Assembly: GCF_011378715.1 (NCBI RefSeq)
Contig: NZ_WTKU01000032.1
Coordinates: 1 to 38,010, forward strand
Direction of reading: 5' to 3'
Length of the DNA: 38,010 nucleotides
From: Psychromonas sp. SA13A
GTDB taxonomy: Bacteria; Pseudomonadota; Gammaproteobacteria; Enterobacterales; Psychromonadaceae
Shown here: piece by piece, positions 25,282-33,263 of the stretch
Layout: each line of letters opens with the position of its first letter
Position numbering within the stretch: position 1 is the stretch's first letter
Notes under the pieces: generated by a model
Database searches by the model: none
Told to the model about the DNA's origin: nothing
Seen by the model: the letters and a program-made list of their open reading frames with translations, nothing else
Made by a program: the position numbers and the translations under genes

Positions 25282-26301
25282 TTACCAACGTTGCTCAATC
25301 TTTATATCTGCAACGGTTTCTTTAGTTGCGATAATGTATGGCATTAGCAAATGGCCTTGCTCTTTAATATCGTCAGCATCGACGTTACCAGTAGCAAGCA
25401 CACTTGCAATAGAAGCAGCGTAACGTCCTTGCTGATAAACATCCGTATATTGCGTTCCGCTTAGTTCTCCTCTTTCAATAGACTCTAAAGCATCACGTTC
25501 TCCATCGTTACCAAAAATAACAATCTGATCCAGTAACCCTTTTGCTTTAGCGACATCAACTGCACCTAAGGCCATTGAATCATTGATACCGTAAACGCCA
25601 GAAATTCCAGGGTTAGCAATCAACATTGTACTAAACACATCTTGTGCTTTTTTACGGCTCCAATCGGCAACTTGGTTAGCAATAATTTTGATATTAGGAT
25701 GATATTCTTTCATTCCATCAATGAAGCCATTGGTACGCTGATCTCGAATAATAATGCCAGGAGGTGCATTTAATATGGCTACCTTTCCTACACCACCCAT
25801 TTTTTCACCCATCACTTTAGCTATTTGACGAGCACCAAAGTAGTGGTTCATCTCAATGTGCGCAGCGTGTTTTGCAGTCGCATTAATGTTTAAGGTAATA
25901 ACAACAATGCCTTTACGTTTAGCTTTTTTGATAGCTGGAGATATAGCGACACTATCAACCGGTTGAATAAATATTGTGTCAACACCTTGGTTGATCACTG
26001 TATTCATTAAGTTAATTTGTACGTCTACTTTGCCTTGACCATCGAGTAATTGATAGTCAATATCATCTTGTACACTTAATACTTCTTCAATACCCTTGCT
26101 CCAAGCAAGAGAAACTGTATGTGGTTGAAATTGAATAAAAACCATTTTCTTTTCAGCGGCATTAGCAGTATTTAAACCGATCGATAAAAAACTTCCTACA
26201 ACACATGTTTTTAGTAAACTTGAAATTACTTTTTTACCGCTATTAGAACGATAGTTTTTTGCAACACTTTGTATAGTTTTTATTAAATATTTTAAGTCCA
26301 T
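25282..26301 (-). CDS. Periplasmic sugar-binding protein of the CUT2 ABC importer
   Basis: A 339-residue type I periplasmic binding protein (RbsB/YtfQ-like, Peripla_BP_4). The N-terminus is long: a 24-residue charged region, a hydrophobic core (LLKTCVVGSFLSIGLNT) and an ANA signal-peptidase site, so the mature protein starts near residue 49 with EKKMVFIQFQPH. Blocks IFIQPVDSVAISPAIKKAKR, GVYGINDSMALGAVDVAKAK and FGNDGERDALESIERGELSG are typical. It starts at ATG 26301 with a strong aaggggaa site and is the first gene of the operon that ends with the ROK regulator. Substrate unknown; the neighbourhood suggests a hexose, a hexonate or its lactone. Confidence 0.9.
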   Translation of the reverse strand: MDLKYLIKTIQSVAKNYRSNSGKKVISSLLKTCVVGSFLSIGLNTANAAEKKMVFIQFQPHTVSLAWSKGIEEVLSVQDDIDYQLLDGQGKVDVQINLMNTVINQGVDTIFIQPVDSVAISPAIKKAKRKGIVVITLNINATAKHAAHIEMNHYFGARQIAKVMGEKMGGVGKVAILNAPPGIIIRDQRTNGFIDGMKEYHPNIKIIANQVADWSRKKAQDVFSTMLIANPGISGVYGINDSMALGAVDVAKAKGLLDQIVIFGNDGERDALESIERGELSGTQYTDVYQQGRYAASIASVLATGNVDADDIKEQGHLLMPYIIATKETVADIKIEQRW

Positions 26302-26394
26302 TTGGTTCCCCTTCTCAAGCTAGGCCCGAAGTTTCTGGTCGGGTGTATTAAGTAATAGATAAATACTTTAATTTACAAATTACTCGCATAAGTT

Positions 26395-26409
26395 GTCACT
26401 AATAGTGAC
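26395..26409. promoter_or_regulatory. Candidate operator palindrome GTCACTA-A-TAGTGAC
   Basis: Perfect 7-bp arms around one base, 86 bases upstream of the binding-protein start. A dyad of this size in the promoter region fits a repressor site. The ROK regulator at the end of the operon is the nearest candidate protein, but known ROK sites are often more AT-rich. Confidence 0.4.
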
Positions 26410-26586
26410 TAGATTTATATAGTAAATGCTCTGGAATGTTAGTCAATTTGAAAGTCACACGAAGTTGTTTGCATATCAAACAAGTATTATCAATATATGT
26501 GCACAAGAACAGGGGGATCCTTTTATTCTTAATAATGAACTCTGTGTGCATGTTTCATGAAGGGAAATATTCGATGAATAACAAGG

Positions 26587-26632
26587 GGAACAACTTCGTT
26601 AAGATGGGGGTAAACTTAAGCTTAGTTGTTCC
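26587..26632 (-). terminator. Hairpin downstream of lgoD
   Basis: GGAACAACT at 26587-26595 pairs with AGTTGTTCC at 26624-26632, with further pairing (GTTAAG/CTTAA) inside. It lies 22 bases after the lgoD stop in the direction of transcription. No clear U run follows, so it may end or protect the mRNA. Confidence 0.4.
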
Positions 26633-26654
26633 ATTCTTTAAAATAATTAACGCT

Positions 26655-27677
26655 TTAGAAAGAAATTACGCCTTTAAGTAAATCTTTATTATTCACAACA
26701 TCTTTTTCGTAACTATCTCCAATGGTATTGAAGTCAAAGATATGTGTTAGCATCATATTAGCACCGAGTTTGCCTGCTGCCATTAGAGTTTGAACTTTAA
26801 CAAAGTCTTCTTTGGTTGCATTTCTGCTACCCATCATTGTCGTTTCTTTCTTATGAAAATCTGGATCACTAAACTCTAAGTTACCTTTAAATAAGCCAAC
26901 AAAGACTATTTTTCCGCCATTTCGTATTAAATTTACAGCGTTATTCATTGCATGTTTATTGCCGGTGGCATCGATAACCGTTTCTGCCAATGAACCATCG
27001 AAATGATCCAGTACCAGTGCTTCAAAATTTTCAGCCATCGGGTCAACAGCTAATACACCAAGTTCTTTTTCTACATGTCGCCTTCTTTCTTCTTGAGTAT
27101 CTGCAACGATAACTTTTGCTCCGTCAGCTGCAGCAATGGCAGCAGCACCGAGACCAATGGGGCCTGCGCCTACAACAAGAACATGCTCACCCTTACGTAA
27201 TTGAGCTCGACGAACCCCATGTGCACTGATGGCAAAGGGCTCTATTAGTGCAGCAGTATTGTTATCGACATCATTAACTTTTAAAATGTTGTTTTTTGGG
27301 ACAGAAATATATTCGCTATAACCACCATCTCGGTGAACACCTATAACAGATATATTCTCACAGCAATTTGTTTTTCCGCTTTTACAAGAAGGGCATTCGT
27401 AACAAGCAACATAAGGGATAAGTGCAACTTTATCGCCAATGATAAATTCACCTTCATTTTCAGCTTCTTTGCCCATTGCGGTTATGTGTCCGCACAGTTC
27501 ATGACCTAACACGCGTGGATAGCTGAAAAAAGGCTGATTACCGGAATAAGCATGAATATCTGTGCCACATATACCGACAGCAACTACTTTTACTAATACT
27601 TCATCTTCTTTTACTGATGGCATTTCTACATCAGCGTAGCTCATTTCAAATGGTTTTTTACAAATTAACGATTTCAT
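26655..27677 (-). CDS. lgoD: L-galactonate 5-dehydrogenase (zinc-dependent MDR family)
   Basis: A 340-residue zinc alcohol dehydrogenase very similar, as I recall it, to E. coli LgoD (YjjN), which oxidises L-galactonate to D-tagaturonate with NAD. Shared blocks include GICGTDIHAYSGNQPFFSYP, RVLGHELCGHI, IPYVACYECPSCKSGKTNCC, ALIEPFAISAHGVRRAQL and HKKETTMMGSRNAT. Catalytic zinc ligands are C37, H59 and E60 (with E146 close by), the structural zinc is held by C92, C95, C98 and C106, and the NAD loop is GAGPIG at 170-175. It starts at ATG 27677 with an AGAGG site and is divergent from lgoR, the same arrangement as in E. coli. The next enzymes of the route, UxaB and UxaA, are also in this window. 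Confidence 0.87.
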   Translation of the reverse strand: MKSLICKKPFEMSYADVEMPSVKEDEVLVKVVAVGICGTDIHAYSGNQPFFSYPRVLGHELCGHITAMGKEAENEGEFIIGDKVALIPYVACYECPSCKSGKTNCCENISVIGVHRDGGYSEYISVPKNNILKVNDVDNNTAALIEPFAISAHGVRRAQLRKGEHVLVVGAGPIGLGAAAIAAADGAKVIVADTQEERRRHVEKELGVLAVDPMAENFEALVLDHFDGSLAETVIDATGNKHAMNNAVNLIRNGGKIVFVGLFKGNLEFSDPDFHKKETTMMGSRNATKEDFVKVQTLMAAGKLGANMMLTHIFDFNTIGDSYEKDVVNNKDLLKGVISF

Positions 27678-27821
27678 ACCAACCTCTCTATTAATACAAT
27701 TGTAGTTAATTTATACTTTCTGTTTTTTAAAAGGTAATGAACGCTATAAAGTGTGACATACATCTATTTAAAGCGGTTTTAAATGGTATTTAATGGTGTT
27801 TTGTTATATTGGATTTAGATA
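27678..27821. promoter_or_regulatory. lgoD-lgoR divergent promoter region
   Basis: 144 bases, AT-rich. A TGTGA half-site (27747-27751, tgtgacatacatct) could be a weak CRP site, and similar pieces tttaaatgg / atttaatgg repeat at 27778-27796. The LgoR site and the CRP site are expected here but I cannot define them. Confidence 0.4.
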
Positions 27822-28736
27822 ATGGCTAGAAATAAGAATTTACGAGAAAGTACTACAAACCAGCTTCTGGATGCGATCAATCTTGGTCACATATACTCTC
27901 CATTACCTTCGCAATCATCGTTATCTGAACTTTTCGGTGTTAGTCGAACAACGATCAGGCATGTAATCAAAGATCTATGCTTGAAAGGGATATTGAAAGA
28001 TGCAGGTGGTGAGTGTCAAATATTACGCCAACCGGATGAAACTGATATTTTCCAGCAGCCAGCTTCTACTGGTGAATTACAGACCTTGAAATTTGAGGTG
28101 TTTTTTAATAGCAGCATTAAAAACAGAAATATTATACCAGGAGATGAGTTTTCTGAGCTCGACTTATCAAAGCAATCGAATTGTTCGACAAGGGTTGTCC
28201 GGGAGTTTTTGATTAAGTTCTCTCGGTTTAACTTAATTGAAAATATATCCAGGGGACGATGGCGAATGGTTCGTTTCGAATATAGTTATGCGGCTAGTCT
28301 GATTGAACTTCGCGAAATGCTTGAATGTCACGGCCTCAGTATGTTCATGAACTTACCAAAAGATGATCCCCGTTGGAAAGAAGCGCAAATGTTGCTTAAA
28401 TTGCATCGAGATCTCAGAGAGGAAGTCGTAAATGAATATCAGGCCTTTTCTGATCTAGATCGTAACTTTCATCGTCTCATTTTATCCGCAGCAAATAATC
28501 CATTTATGGATCAATTTTATGAAGTGATGTCAGTGATCTTTCATTATCATTATCAGTGGGATAATAGTGACTTACGTAAGAGAAATATGGTGGCAATTGA
28601 AGAGCATATGATCATACTAAGTAAGATCTTAATTGGAGATGATATAGGTGCCATTGGTGCATTACGGCTTCATTTGCAGTCAGCTAGAAGGACTATGGAA
28701 CATAGTTTGATAACAGGAAAAACAGAACCAGCATAA
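27822..28736 (+). CDS. lgoR: GntR-family (FCD) regulator of L-galactonate use
   Basis: A 304-residue protein, the same length as E. coli LgoR (YjjM) and, from memory, alike throughout. N-terminal winged helix at about 30-55 (SQSSLSELFGVSRTTIRHVI), then a second GntR-like helix-turn-helix around 108-140 (FSELDLSKQSNCSTRVVREF), and a C-terminal FCD effector domain: LIELREMLECHGLSMFM, SDLDRNFHRLILSAANNPFM and VIFHYHYQWDNSDLRKRN with the His and Asp residues that usually hold a metal and the acid ligand. It is divergent from lgoD with 144 bases between, so it likely controls lgoD and itself, and perhaps the uxa operons. The two DNA-binding-like parts in one chain are a trait shared with YjjM. Confidence 0.85.
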   Translation: MARNKNLRESTTNQLLDAINLGHIYSPLPSQSSLSELFGVSRTTIRHVIKDLCLKGILKDAGGECQILRQPDETDIFQQPASTGELQTLKFEVFFNSSIKNRNIIPGDEFSELDLSKQSNCSTRVVREFLIKFSRFNLIENISRGRWRMVRFEYSYAASLIELREMLECHGLSMFMNLPKDDPRWKEAQMLLKLHRDLREEVVNEYQAFSDLDRNFHRLILSAANNPFMDQFYEVMSVIFHYHYQWDNSDLRKRNMVAIEEHMIILSKILIGDDIGAIGALRLHLQSARRTMEHSLITGKTEPA

Positions 28737-28749
28737 TGCTGCTTCTGTT
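28721..28749. terminator. Bidirectional hairpin between convergent lgoR and kdgA
   Basis: AACAGAA-c-CAGCAT / ATGCTG-c-TTCTGTT, a 29-base palindrome that overlaps the lgoR stop. In the minus direction it is followed by a short U run (UUUUU counting the stem end), so it suits the kdgA operon best. Confidence 0.6.
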
Positions 28750-28772
28750 CATTAATCAGAGCTTTAGGTTAG

Positions 28773-29399
28773 TTAACGTACTAATTCAACAGCCTCTTTT
28801 GTGAGCAGAGCTATTTTGTCCCATTCTCCTCTCGCAATCATTTCTTTATCAACCATCCATGAACCACCACAGGCAATAACTCTTGGGATTGCCAGGTAAT
28901 CGTTGATGTTGCTAGTGTTAATACCTCCCGTTGGCATGATTTGAATATCACCATAAGGAGCTAGCAGCGACTTAAGCATATTAATGCCGCCAGATGCTTC
29001 TGCGGGAAAAAATTTCAGAGACGTGATCCCCATCTCAAGTGCAGCTTCAATCGTGCTTGGGTTATTAACGCCAGGAATGATCTCAATACCTATTTCATGA
29101 CATGCTTTTACTGTATTTGGATTAAAGCCCGGTGAAACAACGAATGTCGCCCCAGCTTCTTTGGCTGCAATTGCTTGCTCTCTGTTGAGTACCGTACCAG
29201 CACCTATCAACATTTCAGGATAAGCATTTCTTAAAAGGCGTATTGCATCAACCGCTGCTTCAGAACGAAAGGTTATTTCAGCGACAGGTAATCCGTTCTC
29301 TACTAACACTTTTCCCAAAGGCAGAATGTCTTCAGCTTTATCAATTGCAATGACTGGTACAACTTTGAACTTGCTAAGTTGTTTAATAATAGTACTCAT
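28773..29399 (-). CDS. kdgA: 2-keto-3-deoxy-6-phosphogluconate (KDPG) aldolase
   Basis: A 208-residue class I aldolase that splits KDPG into pyruvate and glyceraldehyde-3-phosphate. The Schiff-base lysine is K129 in SLKFFPAEASGG, and E41 in LPVAEITFRS is the general acid/base; IGAGTVLNREQA, VSPGFNPNTV and MPTGGINTSN complete the family pattern. The usual length is 205-215. It is the last gene of the uxaB-dctPQM-kdgK-kdgA operon, 18 bases after kdgK. The same enzyme is called Eda in E. coli; here it appears to be a pathway-specific copy. It could also act on KDPGal, which the sequence cannot exclude. Confidence 0.93.
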   Translation of the reverse strand: MSTIIKQLSKFKVVPVIAIDKAEDILPLGKVLVENGLPVAEITFRSEAAVDAIRLLRNAYPEMLIGAGTVLNREQAIAAKEAGATFVVSPGFNPNTVKACHEIGIEIIPGVNNPSTIEAALEMGITSLKFFPAEASGGINMLKSLLAPYGDIQIMPTGGINTSNINDYLAIPRVIACGGSWMVDKEMIARGEWDKIALLTKEAVELVR

Positions 29400-29417
29400 T
29401 AACTTTCCTTAATAAAT

Positions 29418-30359
29418 TTAATTAAATAGGGTATTTGTGGCTTCTTTTGCGATAATGGCCCCTTGGTGCTGAATCACAATGCCTGCTATTAAATTGCCTT
29501 TGATACATGCATTCTCGATGGTTTCTCCAGTGAGATATGCAGATAAGAATCCACCATTAAAAGAGTCCCCTGCAGATGTCGTATCAACAACTGTTTGAAC
29601 TGGGGTCGTTTTTACCATAGTGGTGTCATGCATATTTTCAAAATCTTTAAATACACATCCCTCTGCGCCCAGTCTTATGACTACTTTTTTCGTACCTGAT
29701 TGCTGATATCGAGTAAGGGTCTCTTGGTAAGACCTATCACCCCAAATTAATTGTTCATCTTCAAAAGTAACCAATGCGATGGAACATATTTCGGATACTT
29801 TCTTGTAAACCTCTCGTACAGCTTTCAAGCTGTCATTTGCCCATAAAGCAGGCCGATAATTACTATCAAATACTATCTCGATACCATTATCTGCTAACCC
29901 TTTTAGTAATGAGATAAATAGTTCGCGGTCCTCTTGCTCTAAAATTGCGAAAGAAATGCCACTTAGGAATACCATATCCATATCGAGCAGTGCTTTTCGA
30001 ACTTTCGATAACTCTTTATGTTGAAATAGGTATTTTGCTGCTGACTGATTCCGCCAGTACAAGAATGTTCTCTCACCTTGATCGTCTACTTGAATCAGGT
30101 ATAACCCAGGAGAGCGAGAAGCGTCTCTTAATACCAACTTTGTACCCACCCCTTCGTCTTGCCAGCGTTGAATCATTCCATCACTTAAGGGGTCTGTCCC
30201 CATGGCTGTTACATACTGAATCTTTATTTCATCGTTGCTAGATCGTGAAAGATAAACGGCTGCATTCAGGGTATCTCCTCCAAAAGTTTGTTGCATAGGC
30301 CCAAATGGCTTTCCATTTAGCTCAATCATACATTCGCCTATAATCGCTATTTTTTTCAT
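29418..30359 (-). CDS. kdgK: 2-keto-3-deoxygluconate (KDG) kinase, PfkB family
   Basis: A 313-residue ribokinase-fold sugar kinase that phosphorylates KDG at O6 with ATP. GGDTLNAAVYLSR at 27-39 is the substrate-binding GG motif, and VDTTSAGDSFNGGFLSAYLT near 258-277 holds the catalytic base D265 and the anion hole. LYWRNQSAAKYLF near 100-112 and FDSNYRPALW near 164-173 are typical of KdgK rather than ribokinase. It sits between dctM (9 bases) and kdgA (18 bases), exactly where the pathway needs it. Confidence 0.92.
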   Translation of the reverse strand: MKKIAIIGECMIELNGKPFGPMQQTFGGDTLNAAVYLSRSSNDEIKIQYVTAMGTDPLSDGMIQRWQDEGVGTKLVLRDASRSPGLYLIQVDDQGERTFLYWRNQSAAKYLFQHKELSKVRKALLDMDMVFLSGISFAILEQEDRELFISLLKGLADNGIEIVFDSNYRPALWANDSLKAVREVYKKVSEICSIALVTFEDEQLIWGDRSYQETLTRYQQSGTKKVVIRLGAEGCVFKDFENMHDTTMVKTTPVQTVVDTTSAGDSFNGGFLSAYLTGETIENACIKGNLIAGIVIQHQGAIIAKEATNTLFN

Positions 30360-30368
30360 ATTACCTCC

Positions 30369-31655
30369 TTATCCAAATACTAGGTTTGGTAAACCGATTG
30401 AAATGAGAGGAATATAAGTAATCATGATTAAAGCAACAATTAAAAGTAACCAAAATGGAAGTATTTCCCTTACAAAGTCTTCAATTTTGACCTTAGTAAT
30501 GGAACAAGTAGTAAACATAACAGTGCCCAGTGGTGGTGTTACGGTTCCAATTGCACTATTAAAGATGAAAATAATACCGAAGTGCACAGGATCAATGCCA
30601 TAAGATTTTGCAACGGGAGCAAGTAATGGAGCAAGTACAATCATGACAGCATTACCTTCAAGGAACATACCGACAGCAAGCAAAAATAAGTTAACTATTA
30701 GTAAAAAGGCTATCGGACTATCTACTACACTCGTTAACCAAAAAGCTAAATCTTGTGGTACACGTTCCCAAGTTAGAAATTTAGAAAAGCCAACGGCAAC
30801 ACAAATAATAAGTAATACATTTGCAGATGCCATTACCGATTCTTTTGTCGCATCCCAAAGTAGATTTGAATTCATCTCTTTATAAATAAACATACCTAAT
30901 ACTAAGGCATATATAACCGCTGCTGCACCAGCTTCTGTAGGAGTAAAGACCCCAAAGCGTATGCCACCTATGATGATTATAGGTAGCAAAAGAGCTAACA
31001 CTGCATCTTTAGCGGAGAGCGCAATTTCTGAAAGAGGAGCTCTTTTTTCACGCAGTGGTGCATAATTTCTCTTCTTTGAAATAAAAGAGACAAGTCCCAT
31101 CATCATCAGGCAAAGCATGAGCCCTGGAACAACACCTGCAAGGAAAAGTTTACCAATAGATACATTATTCACGTAACCATAAATAATAAGCGCAATACCA
31201 GGTGGAATGATCGGTGTTATTAATGCTGAAGCTGCAGTAACAGCAGATGAAAAAGAAGCGCTGTAACCACGAGCAACCATTTGTGGAACAAGTAATTTAG
31301 ATCCCATGGCTGCATCTGCAATGTTTGAACCAGACAATCCGCCCATTAAAGTACTTAGCACAACGTTTACCTGTGCAAGGCCACCATTCATGTGCCCCGT
31401 TAGCACCTCACTGAAACGTAACAATCGTTTACTAATTCCAGAGTGGTTCATAAAGACACCTGCCATAACGAAAAAAGGAATGGCTAATAAGGTCACTGAC
31501 TCAAGCCCGCCAGCTAGGCGCTGAATAAGCATCATCATAGGTAACGTGTCGTTAAGCAAAAAATAGAATATTGTTGAAAGAAAAATACAAAATGCAACTG
31601 GAATACCAAGACCAAAAAGAACAAGAAGAGCAGTGATTGGGATAAAAACAGTCAT
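30369..31655 (-). CDS. dctM: TRAP transporter large membrane subunit (DctM)
   Basis: A 428-residue protein with about twelve hydrophobic segments, the standard size for a separate DctM. It forms the sodium-driven channel. Typical blocks are IPFFVMAGVFMNHSGISKRL, GGLSGSNIADAAMGSKLLVP, ALITPIIPPGIALIIYGYVN, FTPTEAGAAAVIYALVLGMF and FIFNSAIGTVTPPLGTVMF. The stop of dctQ is 2 bases before its start. Together with DctP and DctQ it should take up an acidic solute of the uxa/lgo route such as L-galactonate or a hexuronate; E. coli uses the MFS carrier LgoT in this place. Confidence 0.93.
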   Translation of the reverse strand: MTVFIPITALLVLFGLGIPVAFCIFLSTIFYFLLNDTLPMMMLIQRLAGGLESVTLLAIPFFVMAGVFMNHSGISKRLLRFSEVLTGHMNGGLAQVNVVLSTLMGGLSGSNIADAAMGSKLLVPQMVARGYSASFSSAVTAASALITPIIPPGIALIIYGYVNNVSIGKLFLAGVVPGLMLCLMMMGLVSFISKKRNYAPLREKRAPLSEIALSAKDAVLALLLPIIIIGGIRFGVFTPTEAGAAAVIYALVLGMFIYKEMNSNLLWDATKESVMASANVLLIICVAVGFSKFLTWERVPQDLAFWLTSVVDSPIAFLLIVNLFLLAVGMFLEGNAVMIVLAPLLAPVAKSYGIDPVHFGIIFIFNSAIGTVTPPLGTVMFTTCSITKVKIEDFVREILPFWLLLIVALIMITYIPLISIGLPNLVFG

Positions 31656-31657
31656 AG

Positions 31658-32173
31658 TTAGGCTTCCTTAATGCAGGGGTTGAAAAATGATAAAATTTGT
31701 TTTATTTGATGATAAGCCATAAATATTGCACTAACCGGAACTGCTGCATAAATATAGATATAAGGTATTTTTAATGCGGGAGTGAATCTAACCTGAGAGT
31801 ACGGAAGAAGTTTAAATCCCCAATAAATCATAAAGATTATTGCGAACATGACTAGAATTGGACGTAGTAGTCCATCCATTAGATTGGCCGCTTGAGTTGG
31901 GAGTTTCCTCACTAAATAATCGATGCGTACGACTTCATCATAACGCATAAGAGCACTTGTCCCCATAAATGTCATCCAGATGAACAAAGCAATACAGATC
32001 TCTTCCACCCAGGTACTAGGAGCATTAAATACATAACGTGTAATAACACCATATCCCATTAACATCACGATTACTGCCAGCAATACAGCCGCGAGAATTT
32101 CATCTAAACGGCTGAGTTTATCTATATATCCAGTAAAGGTTTTATTGCTTATAGATGTTTGAGCTTGCATCAT
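31658..32173 (-). CDS. dctQ: TRAP transporter small membrane subunit (DctQ)
   Basis: About 171 residues with four hydrophobic helices: EILAAVLLAVIVMLMGYGVI, ICIALFIWMTFMGTSALMRY, a third around LLRPILVMFAIIFMIYWGFK and a fourth near YIYIYAAVPVSAIFMAYHQI. RYVFNAPSTWVEEICI is the DctQ signature loop. Start: two adjacent ATG codons (32173 and 32170) follow a GGAG site, which fits better than the TTG at 32191 six codons earlier; I give the first ATG. It assists DctM in the membrane. A 9-bp hairpin lies between dctP and this gene. Confidence 0.9.
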   Translation of the reverse strand: MMQAQTSISNKTFTGYIDKLSRLDEILAAVLLAVIVMLMGYGVITRYVFNAPSTWVEEICIALFIWMTFMGTSALMRYDEVVRIDYLVRKLPTQAANLMDGLLRPILVMFAIIFMIYWGFKLLPYSQVRFTPALKIPYIYIYAAVPVSAIFMAYHQIKQILSFFNPCIKEA

Positions 32174-32194
32174 TTTCTCCAGTTTATTCAAAGA

Positions 32195-32215
32195 AGGGGC
32201 TCACTATGAGCCCCT
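32195..32215 (-). promoter_or_regulatory. Intercistronic hairpin between dctP and dctQ
   Basis: AGGGGCTCA / TGAGCCCCT, perfect 9-bp arms with a 3-base loop, begins 12 bases after the dctP stop in the direction of transcription. No long U run follows (tcttt). It suits a partial terminator or 3' stabiliser that raises dctP mRNA over dctQM. Confidence 0.7.
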
Positions 32216-32227
32216 AAAATGACGACA

Positions 32228-33220
32228 TTACATTTCAGATAATTTTTTCTGAATATCTTTATATAGGTTAGGAGTCCATTCTGGGAATGCTTTTTGAACA
32301 ACATCTCCAGCCACGTCCGCGAATGCTTTTGCGTCTACTTCATTTATCTGTACGCCTTCTGCCTTCATTTTATCGAATGCTTCTTTTTCAAGATCATTGA
32401 TCAATGCTGCTCCATATTTCACCATATCACGACTTGTTTCTGTAATGATTTTACGTTCCTCATTTGTTAATTTATTCCAGTAACCCGTACCGGCAACAAA
32501 TGGGGATAACATTTTGATATGACCTGTTAAGCTTAAATTCTTAGCAACTTCATAGAATTTACCACCGAATAATACTACTGCTGGGTTTTCTACACCATCA
32601 ATCACACCTTGAGAAAGGCCTGGGTATACATCTGATAAAGACATAGGAGCTGGCACGCCACCCATTGCTTCTACTGTAGCAACCATCAATCGAGAATGTT
32701 GAACGCGTACTTTTACGCCTTTTAGATCACTTGGTTTTTCGACTTTCTTTTTAGAAAGAAGGTGACGAGTACCGTATACAACATCTGGAACAACCATCTG
32801 AAGTCCTGTATTTGCTAATTGACCTTCTAGCCCTTTAAACCATTCAGTTTGCATTAATTTAGATTTTTTATCGAAAGACTGAGTGATATAAGGAGCGTTG
32901 ATAACCCCAAAATCAGGAACGGTATCCATCAGGTAGCCATATGAAGCGATGGCAATAATATTTGCTCCAAATTTAGCTTGTTCCAAGACTTCTGTTTCAC
33001 CGCCTAATTGACTAGATGGAAATAGTTGAAAAATGATTTCACCATTAGATTTTTCTTTTACTTGATCTGCCCAGTAATGCATCGCCTGATCAATTGGCTC
33101 TCCAGGTTGATTGCCATAAGCTACCATTATTTCTGTGGCAGCTTGTGCACCAAAACTTACTCCAAATGTTAATCCAACAATTGTCGCTATTTTTTTGATT
33201 CCAGTGTGTAACTTAGTCAT
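32228..33220 (-). CDS. dctP: TRAP transporter periplasmic binding protein (DctP)
   Basis: A 330-residue TRAP solute receptor. Signal peptide: basic start, core IATIVGLTFGVSFG, and AQA cleavage site near residue 27, leaving a mature start of ATEIMVAYG. QLGGETEVLEQAKFGANIIA and LKGVKVRVQHSRLMVATVEA are the DctP blocks, the second with the conserved Arg (in VRV) that pairs with the carboxylate of the ligand, and LSDVYPGLSQGVIDGVENP is the helix that follows. So the ligand is an acid. The nearby catabolic genes suggest L-galactonate, D-tagaturonate or galacturonate. It lies 43 bases after uxaB and ahead of a strong hairpin. Confidence 0.92.
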   Translation of the reverse strand: MTKLHTGIKKIATIVGLTFGVSFGAQAATEIMVAYGNQPGEPIDQAMHYWADQVKEKSNGEIIFQLFPSSQLGGETEVLEQAKFGANIIAIASYGYLMDTVPDFGVINAPYITQSFDKKSKLMQTEWFKGLEGQLANTGLQMVVPDVVYGTRHLLSKKKVEKPSDLKGVKVRVQHSRLMVATVEAMGGVPAPMSLSDVYPGLSQGVIDGVENPAVVLFGGKFYEVAKNLSLTGHIKMLSPFVAGTGYWNKLTNEERKIITETSRDMVKYGAALINDLEKEAFDKMKAEGVQINEVDAKAFADVAGDVVQKAFPEWTPNLYKDIQKKLSEM

Positions 33221-33263
33221 AAGTATTCCTTTTATTATTAAGTAATAATGGTTATGTGTAATA

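Larger units (their letters stand above)
26302..26654. promoter_or_regulatory. Promoter region of the ABC transporter operon and lgoD 3' flank
   Basis: No convincing gene. It must hold the promoter of the minus-strand binding-protein operon; an AT-rich stretch at 26340-26385 is the likely core but I see no clear -35/-10 pair. The palindrome at 26395-26409 and the hairpin at 26587-26632 are listed separately. An open frame of 81 codons on the + strand (26436-26681) runs into the end of lgoD, resembles nothing and is left out. Confidence 0.5.

Noticed and set aside
26436..26681. Open frame of 81 codons between the ABC operon and lgoD
   Set aside because: No family resemblance, no good ribosome site, and its end lies inside lgoD on the other strand.
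28721..28749. Recombination or attachment site at the 29-base palindrome
   Set aside because: It lies between the ends of two convergent genes, where a bidirectional terminator is the normal explanation.
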